Origin: Sphingomonadales bacterium
GTDB lineage: Bacteria > Pseudomonadota > Alphaproteobacteria > Sphingomonadales > Sphingomonadaceae
Direction of reading: 5' to 3'
Length of the DNA: 64,000 nucleotides
Assembly: GCA_016721875.1 (NCBI GenBank)
Contig: JADKHG010000002.1
Coordinates: forward strand, 443,292-507,291
Of the stretch, positions 55,052 to 63,895 are shown piece by piece. The translations under genes were made by a program, and so were the position numbers. Positions within the stretch are counted from its first letter, which is position 1. Every line of letters begins with the position of its first letter. The notes beneath the pieces were generated by a model that did not search any database, was not told the origin of the DNA, and saw only the letters and a list, made by a program, of their open reading frames with translations.

Positions 55052-55116
55052 AAAAAAAGGGGTGGCCGGGACGAGCTCGGTTAGGGGAGCTGGGGACGAG
55101 CTGGTTCGTCCCGGCC
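55052..55116 (-). terminator. terminator-like hairpin (possible attenuator) upstream of pspA
   Basis: On the minus strand an 11-base perfect stem, GGCCGGGACGA (55116-55106) with TCGTCCCGGCC (55074-55064), is followed by ACCCC and seven T (55058-55052). This is the form of an intrinsic terminator. It lies after the small ORF and about 49 bases before the pspA start. A direct repeat GGGACGAGCT (55069-55078 and 55093-55102) offers alternative pairings. Confidence 0.65.
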
Positions 55117-55130
55117 GTTGGCGCACCGCA

Positions 55131-55310
55131 TCAGGCAAGATAAGCCCGGACGATGGCGTTTCGATGTGCTTGTTCTGGTGCATTGGCGTTTGCATCTTTC
55201 GTGGAAGCCAGGAACGAGGTGGTGCTAAAGGCAAGAAGCAGAAGGAGTGAGATTGTTCCGCCTACCAACGTCCCCGGGGTGCCGGATTGGGTGTTGTCGT
55301 TGCGTTGCAT
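55131..55310 (-). CDS. small membrane protein, first gene after the psp sigma-54 promoter
   Basis: The ATG at 55310 has GAGG nine bases upstream and yields 59 residues (MQRNDNTQSGTPGTLVGGTI). One hydrophobic segment (LVGGTISLLLLLAFSTTSFL) and a polar tail follow. An ATG at 55325 is the alternative. It lies between the sigma-54 promoter and a terminator-like hairpin, so it might be a stress-induced leader peptide or a small envelope protein. No homologue is known to me. Confidence 0.5.
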   Translation of the reverse strand: MQRNDNTQSGTPGTLVGGTISLLLLLAFSTTSFLASTKDANANAPEQAHRNAIVRAYLA

Positions 55311-55358
55311 CGGTTTTTTCCTCATTCGATGGTTTCGTTTTGGTCTTGCCAGGATAAT

Positions 55359-55375
55359 AGCAGGAAGCGTGCCAA
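55359..55375 (-). promoter_or_regulatory. sigma-54 promoter of the psp operon
   Basis: Read on the minus strand, TTGGCACGCTTCCTGCT matches the -24/-12 consensus TTGGCACG-N4-TTGCT with one mismatch in the -12 box. It is about 49 bases upstream of the small ORF start and directed to pspA. The divergent gene encodes the sigma-54 activator PspF, as in enterobacteria. Confidence 0.75.
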
Positions 55376-55401
55376 TTTGCTGAAATGGCTAAAATCCGTC
55401 T

Positions 55402-55480
55402 AAGTTGACAAAGTTGACACCAAGAACGCTCTGTCACTCTATGTGAGACTTGCCAACATGTAGTGAAATGTGCCAATGTT
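55402..55480. promoter_or_regulatory. possible PspF enhancer sites
   Basis: A perfect tandem repeat of AAGTTGACA (55402-55410, 55411-55419) and two TGCCAA boxes 20 bases apart (55451-55456 and 55471-55476) lie 27-120 bases upstream of the sigma-54 promoter, where activator sites are expected. Binding by PspF is an inference from position. Confidence 0.3.
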
Positions 55481-55485
55481 CGGAA

Positions 55486-56550
55486 ATGGAACGCGGAACG
55501 CAATTTATCGGCCAAAGCTCAGCATTTCTCGATGCGGTAGAGCGTGCCAGCCGCGCTGCTTCGCTCAACCGCCCGGTGCTGGTGATCGGCGAGCGCGGGA
55601 CGGGTAAGGAATTGATCGCCGAGCGCCTCCATCGCCTTAGCCAAAGGTGGGACGGCCCACTGGTCACGATGAACTGTGCGGCTCTCCCCGAAACGCTGAT
55701 CGAGGCCGAATTGTTCGGGCATGAGGCAGGGGCCTTCACCGGCGCTACCCGGGCGCGGGAAGGGCGGTTTGAAGAGGCTCATGGCGGTACATTGTTCCTC
55801 GACGAACTGGGCACGTTAAGCATGGGTGCACAGGAACGGCTGCTGCGCGCTGTCGAATATGGCGAGGTAACGCGCATCGGCTCGTCAAAGCCGATCCGCG
55901 TCGATGTCCGTATTGTTGGAGCAACCAACGAAAGCCTGCCTGAAATGGTCGAGCGCGGCAAATTCCGCGCTGACTTGCTAGACCGGCTGTGTTTCGAGGT
56001 CGTGACGCTCCCTCCGTTGCGCGTGCGCGAAGGCGATATCGAGGTGCTGAGCGAATATTTCGGGCGACGCATGGCGAATGAGCTGGAATGGGATGGCTGG
56101 CCGGGTTTCGGGCCGGTCGCGGTGCGTGCGATGGAAAATTACCAATGGCCGGGCAATGTCCGCGAGTTGCGCAACGTCGTCGAACGCGCGGTTTATCGCT
56201 GGGCAGACCCCGCGCAGCCGGTGGATTATATCCAGTTCGATCCTTTCGAAAGCCCATGGACCCCGCTATCCCAGCCGACCTCTCCGATGCGTGACGCCGA
56301 AAGCGGTGGCGGAAATGGCGCCGCAGAAACCGACGATATGGCGGCTCGTCACTCCACAGATTTCTCGGCTATCAACGAAGCCAGCATCAAGGTGGGAGAT
56401 TTCAAGGCGACCACCGAGGCATTTGAAAAGGCGCTGCTCGAGCAGGCCTTGGCCCAGCACCGCTATAATCAGCGGCAGACCGCGAAGGCCCTCAACCTAA
56501 GCTATGACCAGTTGCGCCATAGTTTGAAGAAGCATGATTTGCTGGGGTGA
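55486..56550 (+). CDS. pspF: psp operon transcriptional activator PspF (sigma-54 dependent)
   Basis: The 354-residue AAA+ enhancer-binding protein lacks a regulatory N-domain, as PspF does. Walker A is GERGTGKE (35-42), the sigma-54 contact loop GAFTGA (82-87) and Walker B GGTLFLDE (100-107). A Fis-type HTH ends the protein (NQRQTAKALNLSYDQLRHSL). The start at 55486 (MERGTQFIGQSS) is divergent from the psp operon. It should drive the sigma-54 promoter at 55359-55375. Confidence 0.93.
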   Translation: MERGTQFIGQSSAFLDAVERASRAASLNRPVLVIGERGTGKELIAERLHRLSQRWDGPLVTMNCAALPETLIEAELFGHEAGAFTGATRAREGRFEEAHGGTLFLDELGTLSMGAQERLLRAVEYGEVTRIGSSKPIRVDVRIVGATNESLPEMVERGKFRADLLDRLCFEVVTLPPLRVREGDIEVLSEYFGRRMANELEWDGWPGFGPVAVRAMENYQWPGNVRELRNVVERAVYRWADPAQPVDYIQFDPFESPWTPLSQPTSPMRDAESGGGNGAAETDDMAARHSTDFSAINEASIKVGDFKATTEAFEKALLEQALAQHRYNQRQTAKALNLSYDQLRHSLKKHDLLG

Positions 56551-56556
56551 GGGACG

Positions 56557-57289
56557 TCACCCCTGTGAAACCACCAATCGATACCCGGCATCAATTGCGT
56601 CTAGCTCCATTAAATTGCCATAGCGCGCCTCCCAGGCACCGCTGTCGAGATCGGCCGCCAGCCTTTCCAATGCAGCCTCTGCGCCAGCAATCTTCCAGAA
56701 GGATGACATGCCCTTGCGAATGCGAGGGTCGAGATAGGCGTGGGGCCGCCGCCAATAGGCATAGAGAAAGCCGTCGCTGCAGTCATGCGGGATCGGAACG
56801 GGCAGGGTGGTGACCGGCCCCAGCCAGCGCATAGTCGGCGATGACAGGCATCTGACCTTCATCTAAAGTCACCAGCTCAGGAAGATAATCGGTCAGCCAG
56901 CAGCCGCGATGGGCAGGGTCGAATGTCAAAAGCACCACTGGCCCGCGCGACACTCGCCGCATCTCTGTCAATCCTTTTGCTTTGTCGGTCCAGTGGTGAA
57001 CCGTTAGAATCGCCATTGCGGCGTCAAAGCTATCGTCTGCAAAAGATAAGGCTTCGGCACTGCCTTGAATTGCTGGAGCCGCGCCCTCAGGACGCTGCCG
57101 TATCATTTCCGCTGACGGTTCGACTGCGGTTATCTGCCGATCAACCGGTTCGTAACTCCCGGCACCGGCACCCACATTCAACACTGTTTTCGCGTCGCCC
57201 AGTGCCGCATGTATATAGGCTGCGATACGTGGATCGGGTTTCCTCAGATTGGCATAATCTACACCGATAGCGTCATAAATGGCAGGCAT
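56557..57289 (-). pseudogene. class I SAM-dependent methyltransferase, frame interrupted
   Basis: The N-terminal part (57289 start, MPAIYDAIGVDYANLRKPD) contains the SAM motif VLNVGAGAGSYEP and post-I acidic loop ITAVEPSAEM. The frame breaks at a GCGC tract near 56827-56830. Adding CG gives IADYARWLGPVTTLPVP and the C-terminus to 56557, about 243 residues. It belongs to the UbiE/Coq5-like group; substrate unknown. It converges with pspF. Confidence 0.8.
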
Positions 57290-57300
57290 CTTATCGGCTC

Positions 57301-57978
57301 TTAAGGCGCGAATCCCACAAATGTTGCCGCCTCTTCGACAGATTTTCGTGGCGGCACCACTGCATTTGCCGGAAAATCCATATCGGGCCAGCCGAGCGCA
57401 ATGCTTTTCATGATCACCTGATCGTCCGCAATACCGGCATGTTCACGCACCACCGGGCTTTGCATGATACCCTGGCTGTTGATGACCGCGCCCAGCCCGC
57501 GCGACCATGCGGCGTTGGCCAATGCGGTAGCGACTGCGCCGCAATCGAACGGGGTGTCGTCGCTGCCGTCGCAGACCTTGTCATAGGTGACGATGATGCA
57601 GACCGGCGCGTCGAACTGGCGAAAGCCGCGCAGCACCCAGTCCTGCCGCTTTTCCTGATCGTCGCGTTCGATACCCATTGCGCCGAACAATTGTTTGGCG
57701 ACATCAACCTGCCGGGTGCGATGCTTGCCCTCGAACGGCTGTCCGATGCGGAATTCGCGCGATTGCGGGATGCCGGCGACCATGCGTTCGGTATTGCCTT
57801 TGCGGATCCGATCGAGCGGTTCGCCGGTAATGACGTAAAAATTCCAAGGCTGCGTGTTCATCGACGAAGGCGCGCGCATCGCCAGCGTCAAGATTTCCTC
57901 GATCAATTCTTGCGGCACCGGATCGGGCTTGTACCCGCGAATGCTGCGTCGACCCATGATGACATCATCAAATTTCAT
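57301..57978 (-). CDS. nitroreductase family protein
   Basis: The 225-residue flavoprotein starts at 57978 (MKFDDVIMGRRSIRGYKPDP). FMN-binding RRSIRGY, PSSMNTQPWNFYVI and the late LGWPDMDFPANAVVPPRKSV are typical. It should reduce nitro compounds or quinones with NAD(P)H. Length is normal. The methyltransferase gene follows on the same strand after 11 bases. Confidence 0.88.
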   Translation of the reverse strand: MKFDDVIMGRRSIRGYKPDPVPQELIEEILTLAMRAPSSMNTQPWNFYVITGEPLDRIRKGNTERMVAGIPQSREFRIGQPFEGKHRTRQVDVAKQLFGAMGIERDDQEKRQDWVLRGFRQFDAPVCIIVTYDKVCDGSDDTPFDCGAVATALANAAWSRGLGAVINSQGIMQSPVVREHAGIADDQVIMKSIALGWPDMDFPANAVVPPRKSVEEAATFVGFAP

Positions 57979-57993
57979 TAAACCTCTCCCCAC

Positions 57994-58022
57994 AAAAAAG
58001 GCGACCCGAAAGCCGCCTTTCT
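57994..58022 (-). terminator. terminator downstream of the PuuD-like gene
   Basis: On the minus strand AAAGGCG (58020-58014) pairs with CGCCTTT (58003-57997) around GCTTTCGGGT, followed by six T in all. It separates the membrane-protein gene at 58043 from the nitroreductase. Confidence 0.7.
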
Positions 58023-58042
58023 CTATTCCATAGTTGACGCAC

Positions 58043-58633
58043 TCAACCGCCGTTGAAACCGATCATCGCATAAAGCATCGGGATCGACAGCAGAGTGTTG
58101 AGACGCGAGGTCATCATCGCTGTGCTCGCCGCCTTTGCTTTGGTTGCATCGTCGGCTTCGACAATGCCTAACGCCTTTTTCTGATTGGGCCAGATGATGA
58201 ACCATACGTTGAAGGCCATCACTAGCGCCAGCCACATGCCGATACCGATCAAACGGTGGCTTTCAGCAAGGCTGAGTGCCTGCACCAGATAGCCAGCACG
58301 CCATGCAATGATCAGGCCGAAGAGAACCGTGAGTGCTGCGCCCCAGCGGAAGAAGAACAAAGCGGCGGGTGCAATATGCTTTGAAACGCCGGGCTTCAGT
58401 TCAGCCGGAATTTTAGGCATCGTCGGGATCTGAACGAAGTTGAAATAATAAAGCAAACCGATCCAGAGGATGCCAAAGAAAGTATGCAGCCAGCGGATCG
58501 CCTGTTGTTCCATGTCGCCATTGGCGGGCACGCCCGCAATCAGCGCAATCGCCAGCACCAGCCCAGCTAAGAGCACAAGGTGCAGATTTCCAAAAATTTC
58601 GCTATTTCGCTTCCCCTTCAGGCTTTGTTTCAT
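58043..58633 (-). CDS. PuuD-like urate hydroxylase membrane domain protein
   Basis: The 196-residue protein has about four to five spans (LVLLAGLVLAIALIAGVPA, AIRWLHTFFGILWIGLLYYF) and the HTFFGILWIGLLYYFNFVQ motif of the PuuD membrane domain. The cytochrome c domain that completes PuuD in other bacteria is missing. Sphingomonads often carry this short version. Activity as a urate oxidase is doubtful. Confidence 0.7.
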   Translation of the reverse strand: MKQSLKGKRNSEIFGNLHLVLLAGLVLAIALIAGVPANGDMEQQAIRWLHTFFGILWIGLLYYFNFVQIPTMPKIPAELKPGVSKHIAPAALFFFRWGAALTVLFGLIIAWRAGYLVQALSLAESHRLIGIGMWLALVMAFNVWFIIWPNQKKALGIVEADDATKAKAASTAMMTSRLNTLLSIPMLYAMIGFNGG

Positions 58634-58740
58634 TTGATGACATCAAGCCTAGCCAAGGGGGGGCTGTGTTACAAGAGGGGAAGCGGATTGATTTGGTCGC
58701 AATTGCGTGGGTGGCAATTTGTCTGCTTTTTTCGTGCGGA

Positions 58741-59370
58741 TCACCCCTTAGGCGCGTTAGCGTCGTCTTCCGCCAGCTTCAGCCCGTGCTTCATCAACAT
58801 CGGGATTTGTGAAAGGGTGAACAGGAAGGAGAGGGCCGTTACGCCCCACACCTTAATCGCGAGCCAGCTATCGAAACTGAACAGTTCGGGTCGGCGAATG
58901 ACTTCATTGATTGCGGCCATGCCGACAAAAAACAGCGCCCAGTTGCGCGACAATTTGCGCCATCCGGCATCATCAACGCCTTCAAAGGCATATTCGAGCA
59001 GATATTTGAGTAGCGCCTTGCCGCGCAGCAATCCGCCGAACAGGATCGCCGCAAATAGCAGGTAAACGACTGTAGGCTTGATCTGGATATAAACCGGATC
59101 GCCGAGCAATACCGTGATTCCGCCAAGCCCAACGACCAGCACGGCGGAGACCCACATCATGATGCTGATCTTGCCCGATTTCCATTTGGAAACCACCATT
59201 GCTACCATGATCGCGACCATGAAGGCGATGGTGCCATAGATTGGCCCCTGCGCCGGGTCGGTTTCCGACTTGGCGAGGCGGTTGACAAGGAAGAAGATCA
59301 GCAAAGGGCCGAAATCCAAAAGGAAGCTTAGGCCTTTGGGTGTGGGTTTGTGCTTGCTGGGGGCGTTCAT
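58741..59370 (-). CDS. yciB: inner-membrane septation protein YciB
   Basis: The 209-residue protein has five membrane segments and the family's PLLIFFLVNRLAKSETDPAQ and NWALFFVGMAAINEVIRR motifs. YciB affects cell-envelope and septum integrity. The ATG overlaps the ftsY stop (ATGA), so the two are coupled, as is usual in alphaproteobacteria. Confidence 0.9.
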   Translation of the reverse strand: MNAPSKHKPTPKGLSFLLDFGPLLIFFLVNRLAKSETDPAQGPIYGTIAFMVAIMVAMVVSKWKSGKISIMMWVSAVLVVGLGGITVLLGDPVYIQIKPTVVYLLFAAILFGGLLRGKALLKYLLEYAFEGVDDAGWRKLSRNWALFFVGMAAINEVIRRPELFSFDSWLAIKVWGVTALSFLFTLSQIPMLMKHGLKLAEDDANAPKG

Positions 59371-60296
59371 GCGTCACCTCCGGCAATGGCTCTCGCGAGA
59401 TCGCGAGCGTTGAAGGGGCGCAAGTCTTCCATCGTTTCTCCAACGCCGATGGCATGGATCGGCAGGCCGAATTGTTTCGCCGCCGCAACCAATATGCCGC
59501 CGCGCGCGCTGCCATCGAGCTTGGTCATGACCAGCCCGGTCACACCAGCGATTTCCTTGAAAACCTCAATCTGACTTAGCGCGTTTTGTCCGGTGGTGGC
59601 ATCCAGCACCAGTACCACATCATGCGGCGATGCGGGGTTTAATCGGCCAAGGACGCGGCGGATTTTTGCCAGTTCGTCCATCAACTCGCGCCGGTTGTGC
59701 AGGCGGCCTGCGGTATCAACGATCAATACGTCGATGCCCTCGGCGGTTGCTTTCTTGACCGCATCGAACACAATGCCGGCGGCGTCGCCGCCCTCGGGTC
59801 CGCTAACGATCGGGACGCCAACCCGATCCGCCCAGATACTCAGCTGCTCAATCGCTGCCGCGCGGAAAGTGTCGCCCGCTGCGAGCATAACGCCATAATC
59901 CTGTTCGATGAACAGATGTGCAAGCTTGGCAATAGTGGTGGTCTTGCCCGATCCATTGACGCCGATGACAAGAATGACCTGCGGACGTGGGAAAGCCTCG
60001 ACCTCTATCGGTTTGGCGACAGGTTCGAGGATCGTGGTGATTTCATCCTCGACAATCTGGCGGATGCCCGCTTCGTCGATGCCCTTTTCAAACCGTCCGC
60101 TTGCCAGCTTTTCGCGGATTTGCGCGGCAGTCGCCGGACCCAGATCGGAAACGATCAACGCTTCCTCGATCTCATCGAGCGTTTCGGCGTCGAGCTTCCC
60201 CTTGGTGATCAGCCCGGTCAGGTTTTCGGTCAGTTTGCCGGACGTTTTCTTAAAGCCGCCAAACAGCTTCTCGCGCCAGCCGGGTTTCTCATTCAT
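59367..60296 (-). CDS. ftsY: signal recognition particle receptor FtsY
   Basis: The 309-residue SRP GTPase starts at 60296 (MNEKPGWREKLFGGFKKTSG). The N domain (residues ~20-90) is followed by the G domain: GVNGSGKTTTIAK (G1), AGDTFRAAA (G2), VDTAGR (G3) and TKLDGSARGG (G4/G5). The acidic A-domain of E. coli FtsY is absent, normal for this group. Its start overlaps the mtaB stop (ATGA). Confidence 0.95.
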   Translation of the reverse strand: MNEKPGWREKLFGGFKKTSGKLTENLTGLITKGKLDAETLDEIEEALIVSDLGPATAAQIREKLASGRFEKGIDEAGIRQIVEDEITTILEPVAKPIEVEAFPRPQVILVIGVNGSGKTTTIAKLAHLFIEQDYGVMLAAGDTFRAAAIEQLSIWADRVGVPIVSGPEGGDAAGIVFDAVKKATAEGIDVLIVDTAGRLHNRRELMDELAKIRRVLGRLNPASPHDVVLVLDATTGQNALSQIEVFKEIAGVTGLVMTKLDGSARGGILVAAAKQFGLPIHAIGVGETMEDLRPFNARDLARAIAGGDA

Positions 60297-61535
60297 GCGG
60301 CAATTGATCCTTTGAGCCGTCCATTGTCCACTCCACCCACCTTCACCTTCAGCAGTGCGCCGGGCGCGGTGGGCGTGTCGAGTTCGACATAGGCGAAATT
60401 TTCCGAATGACCAGAGCGGCCATCGGCTTCGACGACGATTGTCTGTGAAGTTTCGACCAAAGTGTCGAGCCATGCCGCGCGGCGTGCCGCGACCCGTTCG
60501 CGCAATGCCTTGGCCCGCGCCTTGATCGCAGCATGGGCGACTTGCGGCATGCGGGCAGCAGGGGTGCCTGCCTTTGGCGAGTAGGGGAAGATATGGCCGT
60601 GAACGATCTCGCATTCATCGACCAGCTTCAGGCTATTTTCAAACATTGCCTCATCTTCGGTCGGAAAGCCCGCGATGATGTCGGCACCAATAGCGATATC
60701 AGCACGGGCAGCCTTCATCCGCGCGACCAGGTCAATCGCTTGTTCACGGGCGTGCCGGCGCTTCATGCGTTTGAGGATCAGATTGTCGCCGGCCTGCAAC
60801 GACAGATGCACATGCGGCATTAGGCGCGCTTCGCCGGTGATCAGGTCGAACAGGCGTTCGTCGATTTCGATTCCGTCAATCGACGACAGCCGCAGCCGGG
60901 GTAGGGCGTGGACGCCTTTTAAGATGCGCTCAACAAGTAGTCCCAGATTGTCATTGCCCGGCAGATCGCAGCCATAACTAGTGACGTCCACACCGGTCAG
61001 CACGACCTCCTGCACGCCTTGGTCCACCAGCGCCTGTATATGCGCGATCACTTTGCCAGCAGGGACCGAGCGCGCATTGCCACGACCAAAAGGGATAATG
61101 CAGAAAGTGCAGCGATGGTCGCAACCGGTTTGCACCTCCACAAATGCGCGGGTGTGGCCGGAAAAGGCGGTAGCCAGATGCGGTGCATTGGCGCGCACTG
61201 CCATGATGTCGGATACCCGCGAGGTCCAGCGAGCGGTCACTGAACAAGCCGGCATCCTGCTTTTCTAGGTTTCCCAGCACTGCATCAATCTCGGGCATCT
61301 GACGGAATGTGTCGGGCTCAACCTGCGCGGCGCAGCCGGTGACAATGATACGCGCGTCGGGACGGCGTTTTCGCGCTTGCCGTATTGCCTGTCGAGTCTG
61401 GCGTACAGCTTCATTGGTAACCGCGCAGCTGTTGACGATGACAAGGTCGCTGCCATCGCTAATCTGCTGCGCCAGCGCTTCGCTCTCCGTAAGGTTGAGC
61501 CTGCAGCCAAGGGTAATGATTTCCGGCGCGTTCAC
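60293..61535 (-). pseudogene. mtaB: tRNA t6A37 methylthiotransferase MtaB, frame interrupted
   Basis: The GTG at 61535 (reads MNAPEIITLGCRLNLTESEA) overlaps the dapF stop. The UPF0004 domain has LGCRLN, NSCAVTNEA and VTGCAAQ with the first cluster Cys ligands. The frame breaks near 61216-61218, where one base is missing in a CCC run. The radical-SAM domain continues with CDHRCTFC (CxxxCxxC) and a TRAM-like end to 60293, giving about 414 residues. MtaB adds the 2-methylthio group to t6A37 of tRNA. A sequence error is the simplest cause. Confidence 0.88.
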
Positions 61536-62341
61536 CCGAAGCGGCTCCAGTCAGCTTCGCCGGTAAAGACATGTGTCGCTGGCCCCTTCATCTCGATTGG
61601 ACCGCCCTCAGACCAGCTGATTTCCAAATCGCCGCCTGCTTGGGTGACAGTCACCGGGGAAGTGACGCGGCGGGTGCGGATTGCGGCGACGGCTGTGGCG
61701 CACGCACCTGTTCCGCAAGCCATCGTCAGACCAACCCCACGTTCCCAGACTATGAGCCGGATATGATGGTCATCGACAATTTGTGCAACGTTGACATTCA
61801 CCCGCTCTGGAAACAGCGGGTCATTCTCGATCAGCGGACCGAGCTGTTCGACTGGAATTGCCGCTAAATCGTGGATGAAAAACACCACATGCGGGTTGCC
61901 GACGTTAACCGCTACCGGCTGCTCCAGACTATCCCAGCCCACCGGCATCGCCAGCGTGTCCATCGGCATGGCTAGTGGTATCAGTTCCCAATCAAAGGCA
62001 GGTTGATCGAAGAAAACGGTGGCGGCCGATTCCGCTGGCTCGGTTTGCAGCAATCCACCTTTGGTTTCGATCATAGCCGGTTTGTCAAGCAAAACTGCAA
62101 CGCAACGCGTGGCATTGCCGCAGGCCTCAACCTCGCCACCATCGGCGTTGAATATCCGCATCCGCGCGTCGTGGTTTTCGGAAGGTTCAAGCAAAATCAA
62201 TTGATCGCAGCCAATGCCCGTACGGCGATTGGCTATCGCATGCGCTCTGGCAGCGGACATCTCGACCGGCTGTTCGCGCGCGTCAATGACAACGAAATCG
62301 TTGCCAAGGCCATGCATCTTGTGAAAGCGCGTCGCAGTCAT
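61532..62341 (-). CDS. dapF: diaminopimelate epimerase
   Basis: The 269-residue enzyme converts L,L- to meso-diaminopimelate for lysine and peptidoglycan. The two catalytic cysteines are in EACGNATRC (Cys74) and MACGTGACATA (near 217). The N-terminal FHKMHGLGNDFVVID is typical. It starts a dapF-mtaB-ftsY-yciB run of overlapping genes. Confidence 0.95.
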   Translation of the reverse strand: MTATRFHKMHGLGNDFVVIDAREQPVEMSAARAHAIANRRTGIGCDQLILLEPSENHDARMRIFNADGGEVEACGNATRCVAVLLDKPAMIETKGGLLQTEPAESAATVFFDQPAFDWELIPLAMPMDTLAMPVGWDSLEQPVAVNVGNPHVVFFIHDLAAIPVEQLGPLIENDPLFPERVNVNVAQIVDDHHIRLIVWERGVGLTMACGTGACATAVAAIRTRRVTSPVTVTQAGGDLEISWSEGGPIEMKGPATHVFTGEADWSRFG

Positions 62342-62390
62342 GAGCGCGCATTAGGACATAGCGCGGAACCGGTCCAGCAAAAGGCTCTGC

Positions 62391-63895
62391 TTATTGTCCG
62401 GCAGCTGTGCGCGTTACGGGGAAAACGGCATCTTCCCGTTCGCCGAGATTCAAGCTCTTGCGCGGCTGCAACAAATTGCGCTCGGCAAGCAGTGTCGTGA
62501 CCTGTTCAATCGACAGCGGCATGCCATAGTGCCAGCCTTGGCCTTTCGAGCAGCCCAGATCGCGCAGTGCATGGATCAGGCTTTCTTCCTCAATACCCTC
62601 TGCAGTGATCGGCACAGCAAGACTGGCTCCAAGTCCCGCAATTGCACTGACAATCGCGGCGCTTTCGGGGTTGGTTTCCATTGTCGAGACAAAGCTGCGG
62701 TCAATCTTGATCCGGTCAAAAGGCAGCGCGCGCAGGTGAGCGAGCGAGCTATAGCCTGTGCCGAAATCGTCGAGGGCAATCTTAATGCCCTGGTTTTTCA
62801 AGCTTCCGACGATCGACTGCGCAAGGCTGAGATTTTTGAACAGCGAACTTTCGGTGATTTCCACCTCAAGCCGGTTTGCCGGGAAGCCGGTTTCTTCGGC
62901 AACGGGGATGAATTCGTCGGGCGGGATCAGGCCGCGAACCGGAGAAACCCACCGCGCGAGCATTTCAAACCCTGCAAGTTCGCCTGTTTGCAGGTCAATC
63001 TGCTGTTCGAAATAAGGCACAAATTCGTCATTGGGGATCGCTGCGCGAATATCGGCTTCCAACGAGTTGCGTGTGCGCAGCTCGATTTCCATACCGCTTT
63101 CGAACCAGCAGAATCCGTTCCGGCCGTTTTTCTTTGCGGCGTAAAGCGCGATGTCGGATCGACGGATCAGCATGTCAATCGAATCACAGTCCAGTTCGGG
63201 ACGGGCGATGCCGATGGATGCAGTCACACTATGGTCGATGTCGCCGATGGTCACCGGTCGTGCCATTGCTTCGATCAAATCTTCGGCAACGCGGTCAACC
63301 GTTTCCGGAAATTCAGGTTCGAAAACCATGCAGATGCCAATTCATCGCCGCCCAGACGGGCAAGGATGCTGCTAGGCGGTGCGGTGTCGCGCATCCGGTC
63401 AGCAACTTCGCGCAGCAACTGATCGCCACTGTCATGGCCATAAAGGTCGTTAATCTTTTTGAAGCCATCAAGATCGATCATCAAAAATGCAATTGATTTT
63501 CCGCGACGCGAAGAACGTGTGCTCAGTTCGGCAGTCTTTTCTTTGATAGCGCGGCGATTAAAAAGATTGGTCAAAGGGTCGGTGATCGCAAGATGTTTTG
63601 CGCGCACTTCGGCCTGCTTGTAAATATCAACTTCGCTGCTGAGCGCGGTCGTGCGGCGCCAGATTAGCAAAATGAGAGCGATATTGAGCAGAAGGGCCGA
63701 AACCATAGCTTGATCGGTGCCCGGTGCTGTTCCGGCATATTGCCGCACCATCTGGGTCGCAACCGATCCACCGATATAGACAAACATGCCAATAGCGCAG
63801 GCCACCAGCAGCGTGTTCACCATCGACATGCGCTTTTGCGGTTCTACACCTATATCTTCGGTTTCGGTAACCGCAGTCTGATTGTTGACACTCAT
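62391..63895 (-). pseudogene. GGDEF-EAL cyclic-di-GMP protein, frame interrupted
   Basis: The protein of about 501 residues has two N-terminal spans (MVNTLLVACAIGMFVYIGG and a second near 65-80), a GGDEF domain (FLMIDLDGFKKINDLYGHDS, active site LGGDEL) and an EAL domain (FEMLARW, VEITESSLF, LDDFGTGYSSLAHL, KIDRSF). The frame breaks inside the GGDEF active-site region near 63336, where one base (G/C) is missing. EAL residues are mostly kept, with EML in place of EAL. The GGDEL variant may be weak as a cyclase, so phosphodiesterase activity is the likelier function. Confidence 0.85.

Noticed and set aside
51832..55325. Tandem small genes after pspC considered as phage or toxin-antitoxin genes
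   Set aside because: They share a span plus coiled-coil design with PspB/PspC, have the same strand and spacing as the psp genes, and carry no toxin, antitoxin or phage motif.
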